A DNA stretch of 64,000 bases. It comes from QANA01 sp963665505 (GTDB taxonomy: Bacteria; Bacillota; Clostridia; Christensenellales; Christensenellaceae). The position numbers and the translations under genes were made by a program. Below the pieces are notes generated by a model, which ran no database searches, was not told where the DNA came from, and saw only the letters and a list, made by a program, of their open reading frames with translations. Within the stretch, counting starts at the first letter, position 1. The number at the start of each line of letters is the position of its first letter. Shown piece by piece: positions 45,256 to 53,528 of the stretch. The DNA lies in the NCBI GenBank assembly GCA_963665505.1, contig OY762275.1, positions 1,674,001-1,738,000 of the forward strand. Reading direction: 5' to 3'.

Positions 45256-45262
45256 ACTTTTA

Positions 45263-46048
45263 TCAGAAAACAATATGCAGGACGAGCTGGTCCAACAGGA
45301 CTGCCGCCCCGAGGATGCCCGTATATACCGCAAATCCATAGAGCTTCTTTTTGCGGATCAGCCGAAGCATAAACCGCACGGCAAAGTACCCCGTTACCGC
45401 CGCGGCCAGTGTCCCTATAACAGTGGAAAGGACACTGATGTTTCCCACCCCTTCTTTGACCATGTCATACCCCTGGAAAACCACAGACCCCAATATCACG
45501 GGTATAGACATCAAAAAAGAAAATTTCGCCGCATACGTCCGTTCCAAACCGCTCAGCAGCCCGGCGGAGAGCGTTGCGCCCGCACGGGAAACACCGGGCA
45601 GTATGGCGACCGCCTGCATGCACCCGATCCCCGCCGCCGCAGGGAATGTCATTTCCATACGTTTGACCCGTTTTCGCGCGACCAGTCTTTCCGAAAGCGT
45701 GAGCAACAAACTTGTAAGCAGGAACCCGCATCCGAGGTATTTGCCTTCAAATGCACCCGTAAAAAAATCATTGAACAGAAGCGCGGCAATGACCGCAGGT
45801 ACCGTCGCCACCAGCAGCAGCCAGGTAAGCCGCCGGAAAGGATGGGTCAGTATATCCGCTATGTCTTCCCACAATACGACGGCCACGGCGACCAATGTCC
45901 CCACATGCAGCATCGTATCAAAAAACAACGGATTTTCTTCTATCCCGAAAATATTCTGTATCAGTACAAGATGCCCGCTGCTGGAAACAGGAAGAAATTC
46001 TGTCAGGCCCTGCACAAAACCCAATACCAACGCTTCGATTATGTTCAT
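45263..46048 (-). CDS. uppP: Undecaprenyl-diphosphatase UppP (BacA)
   Basis: A 261-residue membrane phosphatase. The signature QGLTEFLPVSSSGHLVL is at about 14-30, with the second conserved loop LPGVSRAGATLSAGLL (about 147-162). It recycles undecaprenyl pyrophosphate to the monophosphate carrier used in wall synthesis and gives bacitracin tolerance. An extended -10 (TGGTATAAT) and an 18-base palindrome lie upstream. Confidence 0.96.
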   Translation of the reverse strand: MNIIEALVLGFVQGLTEFLPVSSSGHLVLIQNIFGIEENPLFFDTMLHVGTLVAVAVVLWEDIADILTHPFRRLTWLLLVATVPAVIAALLFNDFFTGAFEGKYLGCGFLLTSLLLTLSERLVARKRVKRMEMTFPAAAGIGCMQAVAILPGVSRAGATLSAGLLSGLERTYAAKFSFLMSIPVILGSVVFQGYDMVKEGVGNISVLSTVIGTLAAAVTGYFAVRFMLRLIRKKKLYGFAVYTGILGAAVLLDQLVLHIVF

Positions 46049-46073
46049 ATGTCTCTTCGCCCGTTCCTTACTG

Positions 46074-46091
46074 TTAAAACTATAGTTTTAA
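46074..46091. promoter_or_regulatory. 18-base perfect palindrome in the uppP leader
   Basis: TTAAAAC-TATA-GTTTTAA, located between the likely -10 box of uppP (TATAAT on the minus strand, about 46103-46108) and the uppP start. Position just downstream of the -10 suits repression. The AT-rich sequence gives a weak RNA hairpin, so a protein site is more likely. Confidence 0.5.
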
Positions 46092-46144
46092 GTTTTTCTA
46101 TTATACCATAAAGTCCCTCTGTTGCCCATAGCGATCTCTTTCTA

Positions 46145-46173
46145 TTGATTCCCCAGGGATAGTATTATATAAT
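46145..46173 (+). promoter_or_regulatory. Promoter of ychF
   Basis: -35 TTGATT (46145-46150), 17-base spacer, -10 TATAAT (46168-46173). Confidence 0.7.
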
Positions 46174-46232
46174 CAGTTACATGCGGAGTTATGGAATCCG
46201 TAAAAACATTTCCCGGGGGAGACGATATTCTT

Positions 46233-47333
46233 ATGAAACTCGGCATTATCGGGTTGCCCAATGTGGGGAAAAGCACGCTCTTCAACGCGATCACGCAGGC
46301 GGGAGCCGCCAACGAAAATTATCCTTTTTGTACGATAGAACCCAATATCGGCATGGTCAGTGTGCCCGATGTACGGCTGGAGTATCTTGCAGAGATCTAT
46401 CATCCGGAAAAATTCACCCCCGCCACGATAGAATTTGTGGATATCGCCGGGTTGGTCCGCGGCGCAAGCAAAGGGGAAGGTCTGGGGAACAAGTTTCTCT
46501 CACACATCCGCGAGGTAGATGCTCTTGTGCATGTCGTCCGCTGTTTTGAAGACCCGAATATCGTACATGTGGAAAGCAGTGTAGACCCTGTACGTGACGT
46601 CGAGACAATCAATTTCGAATTAATATTCGCAGATATGGAAACGGTGGAAAAACGTCTTTCCCGCATCGAACGAATGGCCAAAAGCGGCGAACGGCAATAC
46701 GGGGAAGAAGCCGCCGTGCTGAAAAAACTGTATGCGGTGCTGGAATCCGGCCTGCCCGCACGCAACGCTCCGTTTTCGGAAGAAGAAAAAGCCTGGGTAC
46801 GCAACCTGTTTTTGCTTACGGATAAGCCGTTGATCTATGTGGCCAATATAGCGGAAGACCAACTCTCGCAGCCGGAAGAAACGTTGCCCCTGCTCCAAAG
46901 TTTAAAACAGTACGTCGCAAAAGAAGGGGCGGAGGTCCTTGTCATCAGCGTCCGCGTGGAGGAAGAGCTCTCCGCGCTGGAACCCGATGAAAAGAACCTC
47001 TTTATGAAAGAACTGGGTATCAGAGAATCCGGTTTGGACCAGCTCGTAAAGGAATCCTATAAACTGTTGGGCCTCATCAGTTACCTCACGGCCGGGCCAA
47101 AGGAAGTACGTGCCTGGACGATCCCAAAAGGGACCAAAGCGCCGCAGGCCGCCGGGAAGATTCATACGGATTTTGAGCGCGGATTCATATGTGCGGAAGT
47201 CATTCCCTTTTGCAAGCTGAAGAACCTGGACGGAAATATGACGCGTGCGCACGAGAAAGGTTTGATACGCCAGGAAGGCAAAGACTATGTTATGCAGGAT
47301 GGCGATGTCGTTTTGTTCCGCTTCAATGTTTAA
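46233..47333 (+). CDS. ychF: Redox-responsive ATPase/GTPase YchF (OLA1 family)
   Basis: A 366-residue Obg-related P-loop protein. G1 GLPNVGKST (7-15), switch regions and G3 DIAGLVRGASKGEGLGNKFL (about 70-89), and the unusual NxxE-type G4 (YVANIAED), which makes YchF prefer ATP. The C-terminal TGS domain includes VRAWTIPKGTKAPQAAGKIHTDFERGFICAEV. It associates with ribosomes. The start at 46233 is preferred because the protein family begins MKLGIIGLPNVGKST; an in-frame ATG at 46191 adds an unrelated extension. Confidence 0.96.
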   Translation: MKLGIIGLPNVGKSTLFNAITQAGAANENYPFCTIEPNIGMVSVPDVRLEYLAEIYHPEKFTPATIEFVDIAGLVRGASKGEGLGNKFLSHIREVDALVHVVRCFEDPNIVHVESSVDPVRDVETINFELIFADMETVEKRLSRIERMAKSGERQYGEEAAVLKKLYAVLESGLPARNAPFSEEEKAWVRNLFLLTDKPLIYVANIAEDQLSQPEETLPLLQSLKQYVAKEGAEVLVISVRVEEELSALEPDEKNLFMKELGIRESGLDQLVKESYKLLGLISYLTAGPKEVRAWTIPKGTKAPQAAGKIHTDFERGFICAEVIPFCKLKNLDGNMTRAHEKGLIRQEGKDYVMQDGDVVLFRFNV

Positions 47334-47513
47334 AATTACATTTTAGAAATCGTGAAGGCTATCCCTGAAAGAAAGCAAAGACGAAACGCTGCTAACCGTA
47401 TGTTCGGTATCCTATTGAAAGCAACGTGCATTTGCCTCTGTCTATACACCCGGCGTACGGTCTTTCTTGTCGTGAAATAGTATAAATATATTAAAAAAAC
47501 GTTTGGAGTATCT

Positions 47514-48071
47514 ATGTCGTTTATCGAACTCATTCTCATAGCCATCGGCGTTTCCATGGATGCATTTGCCGTAAGCATTTCCAAGGGCCTTTGTTTGCAA
47601 ACATCCAGCTTGCGCTGTATGACGACAGCAGGCCTGTATTTCGGCCTGTTCCAGGCAGGTATGCCGTTGATCGGCTACTACTTATATGGCGGTCTGGAAT
47701 CCGCCATCACCGAAGTCGATCATTGGATCGCTTTTGTGCTTCTTGTCGCCATCGGCACCAATATGCTGATCGAAGCGGGCAAAAAGGGAGAAGGCGAAAA
47801 CGCTTCTTTCTCTTTCCGCTACATGCTCCCGCTTGCCATAGCTACCAGCATCGATGCCCTGGCCGTGGGGATCACGCTCGGCGCATTGGGAACGAACATC
47901 TATTATGCGATCTTTGTCATAGGTGTCACCACTTTTTTATTCTCTTTTTTCGGAGTAAAAATAGGCTGTATTTTTGGAAACAAGTATGAATCCAAAGCAA
48001 AGATCATAGGCGGACTCATACTCATCTGTATCGGGATAAAGATATTGCTCGAGCACCTGAAGCTCCTATAA
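47514..48071 (+). CDS. mntP: Manganese efflux pump MntP
   Basis: A 185-residue protein with six membrane helices and the two conserved acidic motifs GVSMDAFAVSISKG (about 12-25) and TSIDALAVGITLGALG (about 111-126). MntP exports Mn(II). GGAG lies 5 bases before the ATG. The 180-base leader (47334-47513) shows no recognisable yybP-ykoY riboswitch, which often controls mntP elsewhere; its control here is unclear. Confidence 0.95.
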   Translation: MSFIELILIAIGVSMDAFAVSISKGLCLQTSSLRCMTTAGLYFGLFQAGMPLIGYYLYGGLESAITEVDHWIAFVLLVAIGTNMLIEAGKKGEGENASFSFRYMLPLAIATSIDALAVGITLGALGTNIYYAIFVIGVTTFLFSFFGVKIGCIFGNKYESKAKIIGGLILICIGIKILLEHLKLL

Positions 48072-48081
48072 GGGGATTCTT

Positions 48082-48160
48082 TTTTTTCCGTAAAACCCGT
48101 GTGGCCTTTGCCACGGTCAGAATCGTGACCCCTACGTCTGCAAATCCGGCTTGTTCGCCG
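48082..48160 (-). pseudogene. C-terminal fossil of a heavy-metal P-type ATPase
   Basis: The minus-strand frame reads GEQAGFADVGVTILTVAKATRVLRKKK. This matches the last membrane helix of CadA/ZntA/CopA-type ATPases, where ADVGV and the closing N-x-x-R-x-L-R are conserved. Nothing upstream in that frame resembles the rest of the pump. It appears to be the remnant of a deleted metal exporter, next to mntP. Confidence 0.6.
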
Positions 48161-48296
48161 CCCCAGTAAGACCGCCAACACCATTTTTGCAGATCGTTCT
48201 GCACCAGCACCGCTGTCCCTCTTATTTTTATTAAATAAAAGCATAAAAAAAACGCCCGGACAAATACTATTAAAAAATCCAGGAGCGTACTTTTTT

Positions 48297-48482
48297 ATGA
48301 ATAAAAAGAAAAACAAACGAATCCCCAACATAACGCCGCCGCAACAGCCAATCTCCCCCGAAGCGCCACCCGCATTCACGGCGCTCGCCGCAACCAACGC
48401 CATCTTTGACGACGTTTCCCCGGCGGTTAAAAACGAAGATATCAAAGAAGCAAAGGATTGGGTGGATACAAACGAGAAGTGA
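48297..48482 (+). CDS. Small DUF3787-like protein (possible spore surface protein)
   Basis: A 61-residue protein: a basic start (MNKKKNKRIPN), a Pro-rich segment (TPPQQPISPEAPPA), then AFTALAATNAIFDDVSPAV and the ending AKDWVDTNEK. The closing W-V-x-x-N-E-K recalls DUF3787, whose Clostridioides member is a spore surface protein. AGGAG lies 11 bases before the ATG. The function is inferred. Confidence 0.65.
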   Translation: MNKKKNKRIPNITPPQQPISPEAPPAFTALAATNAIFDDVSPAVKNEDIKEAKDWVDTNEK

Positions 48483-48489
48483 GCCAACT

Positions 48490-48999
48490 TCAGGTCCGGG
48501 CGTCCGTACTCCCGAAGCCGCCATTGCGGGAGACCCGCACATCATCCTCCCTTGTGATCCCGAACATCGTAAAAACCCCCTGCATAAACGCCTGCCCCGC
48601 GTCTATGTGGAGTGTTTTTTCGTTTAAAGACCCATTGGTAAACCGGGCCATGATATGCCCTTCGTTATCTGAAAAGTAATAATCGCTATCTATGATGCCC
48701 ACCGTATTATTGAGTTGCATGCGGTATTTGAACCCCAACCCGCTCCTCGGGTAGCATTGCAGGACCCAGCCTTCCTCCATACGTACGCGTATGCCCGTAG
48801 GGACGGTCACTTCGGTACCGGGGAGCAAGGTAAACCCTGCCGGCGCAAAAAAATCATAGCCGGCCGAACCCGCGGTGGCCCGCCTGGGCAGCAGGATATC
48901 CGCATAGGCGGACCGGGCATCTTTGCCGGCCAAAAACTGCGCCGCATCCCGGCAAAACTGTCCTTGCGAAACCTTTTCAAACGTTGCGATCCGTTGCAT
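48490..48999 (-). CDS. dut: dUTP diphosphatase
   Basis: A 169-residue trimeric-type dUTPase. Conserved motifs in order: ATAGSAGYDFFAP (motif 1), PRSGLGFKYRMQLNNTVGIIDSDYY (motifs 2 and 3 region, with the catalytic Asp), and GGFGSTD at the C-terminus (motif 5). It prevents uracil entering DNA and supplies dUMP. The ATG at 48999 has GAGGAG 6 bases upstream; the longer in-frame start at 49062 runs through the promoter. It converges with the DUF3787 gene. Confidence 0.93.
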   Translation of the reverse strand: MQRIATFEKVSQGQFCRDAAQFLAGKDARSAYADILLPRRATAGSAGYDFFAPAGFTLLPGTEVTVPTGIRVRMEEGWVLQCYPRSGLGFKYRMQLNNTVGIIDSDYYFSDNEGHIMARFTNGSLNEKTLHIDAGQAFMQGVFTMFGITREDDVRVSRNGGFGSTDART

Positions 49000-49022
49000 A
49001 CCCGACTCCTCTTTTTTTACAA

Positions 49023-49051
49023 AGTATAGCATATCGTCCACTAGCAAGCAA
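49023..49051 (-). promoter_or_regulatory. Promoter of dut
   Basis: -35 TTGCTT (49046-49051), 17-base spacer, -10 TATACT (49023-49028). Confidence 0.6.
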
Positions 49052-49116
49052 ATACTGTACAAGGCTAAGATTTTATGCTAAACTGTAAAAAGAAACGCGA
49101 TGATCACAAAAAAGAT

Positions 49117-49146
49117 TTGACGATAAGATCCAGAGCATACTATAAT
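49117..49146 (+). promoter_or_regulatory. Promoter of the DarA gene
   Basis: -35 TTGACG (49117-49122), 18-base spacer, -10 TATAAT (49141-49146). Confidence 0.65.
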
Positions 49147-49204
49147 CAAACAAAGGTTTGTACAAATTCTGAAAAATCCATTCAATTTTAAGGAGGGATA
49201 TTTT

Positions 49205-49534
49205 ATGAAGCTGATAATCGCAATCGTACAGGACGAGGACGCTTCCAACCTGATCGGCACTTTAATGAAAGAACATTACAGTGTAACAAAGTTGGCTTCC
49301 ACCGGCGGATTCTTGCGTTCGGGCAATACCACGCTCCTTCTGGGTGTGGAAGATGATAAACTGGACGGTGCGCTTGCCATCATCAAAAAAGTATGCATCA
49401 GCCGCAAACAGATCGAAGTATTCCCCTCGCCCGCCATGGGTGCCATGGGTATGTATACGCCCTATCCGATCGAAGTCACCGTCGGCGGCGCAACTGTATT
49501 TGTCATGGAAGTCGGTCAGTTCCTGAAATACTAA
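49205..49534 (+). CDS. darA: PII-like cyclic-di-AMP receptor DarA
   Basis: A 109-residue PII-fold protein of the DarA/PstA (YaaQ) family: MKLIIAIVQDEDASNLIGTL, LASTGGFLRSGNTTLLLGVEDD and the end GGATVFVMEVGQFLKY are highly conserved. It binds c-di-AMP, probably signalling potassium or osmotic state. AGGAGG lies before the ATG. It is a single-gene unit with its own promoter and terminator. Confidence 0.95.
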   Translation: MKLIIAIVQDEDASNLIGTLMKEHYSVTKLASTGGFLRSGNTTLLLGVEDDKLDGALAIIKKVCISRKQIEVFPSPAMGAMGMYTPYPIEVTVGGATVFVMEVGQFLKY

Positions 49535-49570
49535 CATTTTATTTTTAGTATCCGATACGTCACTGCAACA

Positions 49571-49600
49571 AGCGGGGCGGTCTATACCGTCCCGTTTTTA
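49571..49600 (+). terminator. Terminator after darA
   Basis: CGGGGCGGT-CTAT-ACCGTCCCG (one G-U) followed by TTTTT. Confidence 0.8.
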
Positions 49601-49629
49601 ATATATCTTCTATATCTAAGGAGTCCCTC

Positions 49630-50178
49630 ATGCAAACATTGGAAACACAAAGAATTTTGTTGCGCGGATGGCAGTTAAGTGATCTGGAAGATTTCCATGC
49701 ATACTGTAAAAATCCGCACGTGGGACCGGCCGCCGGCTGGGAACCCCATGCGGATATGGAAGCCTCGCGTAAGATCCTGCAGTCTTTTATAGAGGCGGAC
49801 GATGTCTGGGCCATCGTATGGAAAGAAACGGGCAAAGCAATCGGCTCCGTCGGCCTACATAAAGACCGCCAGCGCGATTTCCCCGAAGCGCGTATGCTCG
49901 GGTACGTACTAAGCGAAGAATACTGGGGGCGGGGGATCATGCCGGAAACAGTAAAGACCATATTGTCCCATGCATTTTTGCAAATGGACCTCCTTATTGT
50001 TTCCGTATACCATTATCCCTTCAACAATCGTTCCCGCCGTGTCATCGAAAAATGCGGATTCACCTACGAAGGAACATTGCGCCTGGCCGCCAAGATCTAC
50101 GACGGGACATTTTATGATGCGTGCTGTTACTCTATGGCCAGGGAAGAATATCTTGCTCGCCCGCATGAAGACAGTTAA
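49630..50178 (+). CDS. GNAT-family acetyltransferase, RimJ/RimL type
   Basis: A 182-residue GNAT protein. LETQRILLRGWQLSDLEDF opens as in RimJ/RimL; IGSVGLH is strand 4, and LSEEYWGRGIMPETVKTIL holds the acetyl-CoA loop (RGxxxE variant). VYHYPFNNRSRRVIEKCGFTYEGTLR is the C-terminal signature. Substrate unknown: N-terminal amine of a protein, or a small molecule. AAGGAG precedes the ATG. Confidence 0.88.
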   Translation: MQTLETQRILLRGWQLSDLEDFHAYCKNPHVGPAAGWEPHADMEASRKILQSFIEADDVWAIVWKETGKAIGSVGLHKDRQRDFPEARMLGYVLSEEYWGRGIMPETVKTILSHAFLQMDLLIVSVYHYPFNNRSRRVIEKCGFTYEGTLRLAAKIYDGTFYDACCYSMAREEYLARPHEDS

Positions 50179-50233
50179 AAAATACCTATATAGCCCTATC
50201 TACTATTCAGAATTTATTTCAGGAGGTTCCAGA

Positions 50234-51205
50234 ATGTCAAAAAATATACTCGTGATCACAGATCTGGATGCAAACCACATCGAGAAACTAAAGCAGATAG
50301 CGCCCGATTGTACGTTTGTTCTTACCAACAACGGTGCCTTGGAAGAAAAACAAGTGTGCGAGGCAGATATCATACTCGGCAATCCCCCGGTCCAGATGCT
50401 CAAGGGATGTACGCATCTTGGCATGGTCTGTCTGAACAGCGCGGGTGCCAATACATACTGCGTCGAAGGCGTATTGCCCAAGGGCACCATACTTACCAAC
50501 GCAACCGGCGCCTATGGCCCCATGATCAGCGAATGGCTGCTGGGCATGTTGATGAACATCTATAATTTTTTCCCGCAATACAAAGAACAACAACGGAAAA
50601 ATCTATGGAACCGGCTGCATAACAAGCGGTATTCCGTGTATGGTTCTACCGTACTGATCGTAGGCGCGGGGGATATCGGCGGAAATTTCGCAAAACGCGT
50701 AAAAGCGCTCGAGGCTTATACCATTGGCATCCGCAGGACCCCGCGGGAGAAACCGGATTTCCTCGATGAAGTATATACGGCGGACGCGCTCGACGGCCTC
50801 CTCCCCAAAGCGGACGTCGTCGCCCTGTGTCTGCCTTCCACCGGACAAACGTACCGGATCATCGACCAAAAACGTCTGGCGCTGATGAAGGACAAGGCCG
50901 TTCTTTTGAATATTGGGCGCGGGACCGCGATCGATACCGACGCGCTTTATCGGCATCTGCAAACAGGCAAGCTGCTGGGTGTGGGGTTGGATGTCATCGA
51001 TCCGGAACCGCTACCCGCTGATTCTCCGCTTTGGCAAATGCCCAACCTGCACATTACCCCACATGTATCGGGCAGCACTTCCTTTGCATTCGCGAGGGAC
51101 ACCATCGCCGGGATTTTCTATCAGAACGTTGCGGCGTATCTCAACGGCGGGAAATACGCCAATCTGGTCGATCTTTCCACAGGATACCGCAAACTCGAAG
51201 AATAA
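50234..51205 (+). CDS. D-isomer-specific 2-hydroxyacid dehydrogenase family protein
   Basis: A 323-residue NAD-dependent dehydrogenase starting at the ATG at 50234, which has AGGAGG 7 bases upstream. VGAGDIGGNFAKRVKAL (about 141-157) is the nucleotide loop; LLNIGRGTAIDTDALYRHLQTG carries the catalytic Arg region, followed by VIDPEPL (Glu) and ITPHVSG (His). The substrate class is 2-oxo acids such as hydroxypyruvate or glyoxylate; which one is not visible. It follows the GNAT gene by 55 bases. Confidence 0.88.
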   Translation: MSKNILVITDLDANHIEKLKQIAPDCTFVLTNNGALEEKQVCEADIILGNPPVQMLKGCTHLGMVCLNSAGANTYCVEGVLPKGTILTNATGAYGPMISEWLLGMLMNIYNFFPQYKEQQRKNLWNRLHNKRYSVYGSTVLIVGAGDIGGNFAKRVKALEAYTIGIRRTPREKPDFLDEVYTADALDGLLPKADVVALCLPSTGQTYRIIDQKRLALMKDKAVLLNIGRGTAIDTDALYRHLQTGKLLGVGLDVIDPEPLPADSPLWQMPNLHITPHVSGSTSFAFARDTIAGIFYQNVAAYLNGGKYANLVDLSTGYRKLEE

Positions 51206-51221
51206 AGCGACAAATCAGAAT

Positions 51222-51253
51222 AAAAAAAGCTCTGTAAAAAGCAGAGCTTTTTT
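51222..51253. terminator. Bidirectional terminator
   Basis: AAAAAAAGCTCTG/CAGAGCTTTTTT arms between two convergent genes. Confidence 0.88.
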
Positions 51254-51266
51254 GCGCACACTACAA

Positions 51267-52049
51267 TCAGGCGTGGACCTCTTCTCCCCGGAAGAACCGC
51301 ATGGCGAGTTCCAACGACTTGTTCCAAAACGGCCATTCGTGTTTTCCCGGCCATTCTAGATAGGTATGCCCATAGCCGGCCGCATCCAACGTTTCTTTAA
51401 AGCGCTTGTTCGCCTCATACAGGAAATCCTGCTGGCCGCAGGTCTGCAAAAGCTTCGGCCGGTTCGGGTCTTTTGCCAGCGCAGCACCCATCGCATGCGC
51501 ATCGTTCACGACTTGCTTCTCATAATCGGTGCCAAAGATAGCCACAACATCCTTTTCCAGATCTTTTCGGTCCTCTTTTTTCATATTGTCCACAATCGAA
51601 CGGATATCTACCCCCGCGGAAAAACACGCGATCCCCGCAAATTTTTCAGGCTGGCTGAAACCGATTTTTGCAGCGCCGTATCCACCCATGGAAAGGCCGG
51701 CGATAAACGTATTCTCCCGGCCCTGCGGGATCCGGAAAATATTTGCGCAGATTTTCGGCAGTTCCTCCGCCACATATGTGAAATAACTGGGGCCATAGAC
51801 CATATCGCAATAAAAACTTCTCTGTACTTCCGGCATAATGACAATATAATTGTATACCTTTGCAAAATATTCCGCCTGGGTCAGCCTGGCCCATGCGGTG
51901 GCGTTATCCGTCATACCATGCAGCAGATAAAGTATATGCGTAGCCTTATAAGGAGATTCGATATCGTAAGGAATGTCCGGCACGATTATATTTATCTGGG
52001 TGTCCAACATAAGTGCTCTTGAAAAAATATTACCATTGAATAAAGCCAT
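51267..52049 (-). CDS. Esterase D/S-formylglutathione hydrolase-type alpha/beta hydrolase
   Basis: A 260-residue serine hydrolase. ILYLLHGMTDNATAW holds the oxyanion region, GLSMGGYGAAKIGF the nucleophile Ser120, and WPGKHEWPFWNKSLE the catalytic His (about 242). It resembles tributyrin esterase (EstA) and other small acyl esterases, and has no signal peptide, so it acts in the cytoplasm. It is a single gene on the minus strand. Confidence 0.87.
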   Translation of the reverse strand: MALFNGNIFSRALMLDTQINIIVPDIPYDIESPYKATHILYLLHGMTDNATAWARLTQAEYFAKVYNYIVIMPEVQRSFYCDMVYGPSYFTYVAEELPKICANIFRIPQGRENTFIAGLSMGGYGAAKIGFSQPEKFAGIACFSAGVDIRSIVDNMKKEDRKDLEKDVVAIFGTDYEKQVVNDAHAMGAALAKDPNRPKLLQTCGQQDFLYEANKRFKETLDAAGYGHTYLEWPGKHEWPFWNKSLELAMRFFRGEEVHA

Positions 52050-52167
52050 GCGATTCCCTTCTTTCTTGTTTTTTTCCTCTGAATGAACCGATTACATTAA
52101 AATAGCCGGAGACACACTTCCATTTTATAAAACCAGACCTATCCTGTCAACGAAAAGCTTTCCTGTC

Positions 52168-52686
52168 TCAATCGGCAAAGTGGATGACCGATTTCCTCGG
52201 GGGCGCAATGGGATCTTTAGCGGCGGCATACCCAAGTGCAGCAACGCCCCACACGAGATGATTTTCCGGGATCCCCATGCCCGTCAGCGCCTTACAGACC
52301 GATGCAGCATCACAGATGCCTTTAAATTGGTTGATCCATACGGAACCAACCCCTATGGAATGCGCAAAAAGAAAAATGTTTTGCAATGCACAGGCACAAT
52401 CCGCCAGGCCATTAGAATTATCGCGGTCGTTGGAAAGCAAAATAAGCGCAGCTGGTTCATAAAAATTATAAGCGGAGTTCCCTAACTGCGCACCGACCAC
52501 TTTGGCCAACACCTGTATTTCTCCCCGGTCTTGCAAAACCGTGAAGCGGAAAGTTTGCCGATTGCTCGCCGTGGGCGCCCACGCACCCGCCTGCGCGATA
52601 CGCATAAGGTCTTCTTTGGAAACCGATTGTTCCCGAAAAGAACGAATACTGCGCCGCGACTTGATATTTTCCCACACTTCGTTCAT
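52168..52686 (-). CDS. Nitroreductase-family FMN protein
   Basis: About 172 residues from the ATG at 52686, which has GGGAGG 8 bases upstream. RRSIRSFREQSVSKEDLMRIAQAGAWAPTASNRQ is the FMN-binding signature; a later GVGSVWINQFKG and GIPENHLVWGVAALGYA complete the fold. These enzymes reduce nitro compounds, quinones or flavins with NAD(P)H. The physiological substrate is unknown. Confidence 0.88.
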   Translation of the reverse strand: MNEVWENIKSRRSIRSFREQSVSKEDLMRIAQAGAWAPTASNRQTFRFTVLQDRGEIQVLAKVVGAQLGNSAYNFYEPAALILLSNDRDNSNGLADCACALQNIFLFAHSIGVGSVWINQFKGICDAASVCKALTGMGIPENHLVWGVAALGYAAAKDPIAPPRKSVIHFAD

Positions 52687-52739
52687 TAACATTCCCTCCC
52701 TTTAAAAAGTATCTTTCTCAAAAAAAGTGAAATTCCTTC

Positions 52740-53507
52740 TTATTCTCCGCCTATTTGATTGCGCACAATGATATAAAATCTATGCTCACGAGATTCCACG
52801 AACCCATTTTCCTCTACTTCCCGCTGGAGCACAAGCAGCTTATCCAGGCAGGTTTCCACAGAAAACCCCGGAAATTCCCACTGGATCACTTTCGCAAACC
52901 AAACCAAGGCACCGACATCAAAAAACCGCAGAACAGGAAAATATTCTCCACACGATACGATAGAAAAACCCGCTTCTTCAAACTGTGCGCGCACGCGGTA
53001 AAGCGTGTTTTCCGGATAAGGCGGGACAAACCCCTCGATCAACCTGTCCGAGAGCGCACGGTTGTTTTCCCCGCCGACTTGCTCTGTAATGAACAGTCCG
53101 CCCGGTTTTAGCACACGCCCCAGTTCGGCTACCCGAAAAGACCCATGCCGGTTGAGGACAATGTCGAAAAAATCCCGCTCGAACGGCAGCGTACCGTCTT
53201 CCTCTTGTCTTACGATCGTGATTCCCTGCTTGGCCAACGTATCCATCAGCAGACGATAATTCGGCTCCCAATTCTCCGTCGCATAGGTGTTTTTGTAAGG
53301 GTGGCGCAGAGAAGACAAAAATTCCCCTCCGCCTGTTTCCATATCCAGTAACCGCTGTGTCGGTCTTATATATTGTAACACTTTTTCTTTATAATCCCAA
53401 GGCAAGGGTTCTTCAAAACTTCTCTTTTCGATATAGGAAAAATCCCACCCGACGAACACTTTCTTTTCTTCCGCCTGCCAACATGCCTTCAAAGAAGCAA
53501 CATCCAT
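52740..53507 (-). CDS. Class I SAM-dependent methyltransferase
   Basis: A 255-residue protein with a Rossmann-type methyltransferase core. Motif I reads LLDMETGGGEFLSSL (about 53-67), with FFDIVLNRHGSFRVAELGRVLKPGGLFITEQVGGEN as motifs II-III. A Trp/Glu-rich N-terminus precedes it. The substrate is unknown. It lies 21 bases after lacI-type regulator gene and may be cotranscribed with it. Confidence 0.85.
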   Translation of the reverse strand: MDVASLKACWQAEEKKVFVGWDFSYIEKRSFEEPLPWDYKEKVLQYIRPTQRLLDMETGGGEFLSSLRHPYKNTYATENWEPNYRLLMDTLAKQGITIVRQEEDGTLPFERDFFDIVLNRHGSFRVAELGRVLKPGGLFITEQVGGENNRALSDRLIEGFVPPYPENTLYRVRAQFEEAGFSIVSCGEYFPVLRFFDVGALVWFAKVIQWEFPGFSVETCLDKLLVLQREVEENGFVESREHRFYIIVRNQIGGE

Positions 53508-53528
53508 ATTCCTTCTCCTTCATTAATG

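Noticed and set aside
45016..45339. 107-residue minus-strand ORF between XRE gene and uppP
   Set aside because: It runs through a 21-base-arm terminator and overlaps both neighbours; only the middle looks possibly gene-like.
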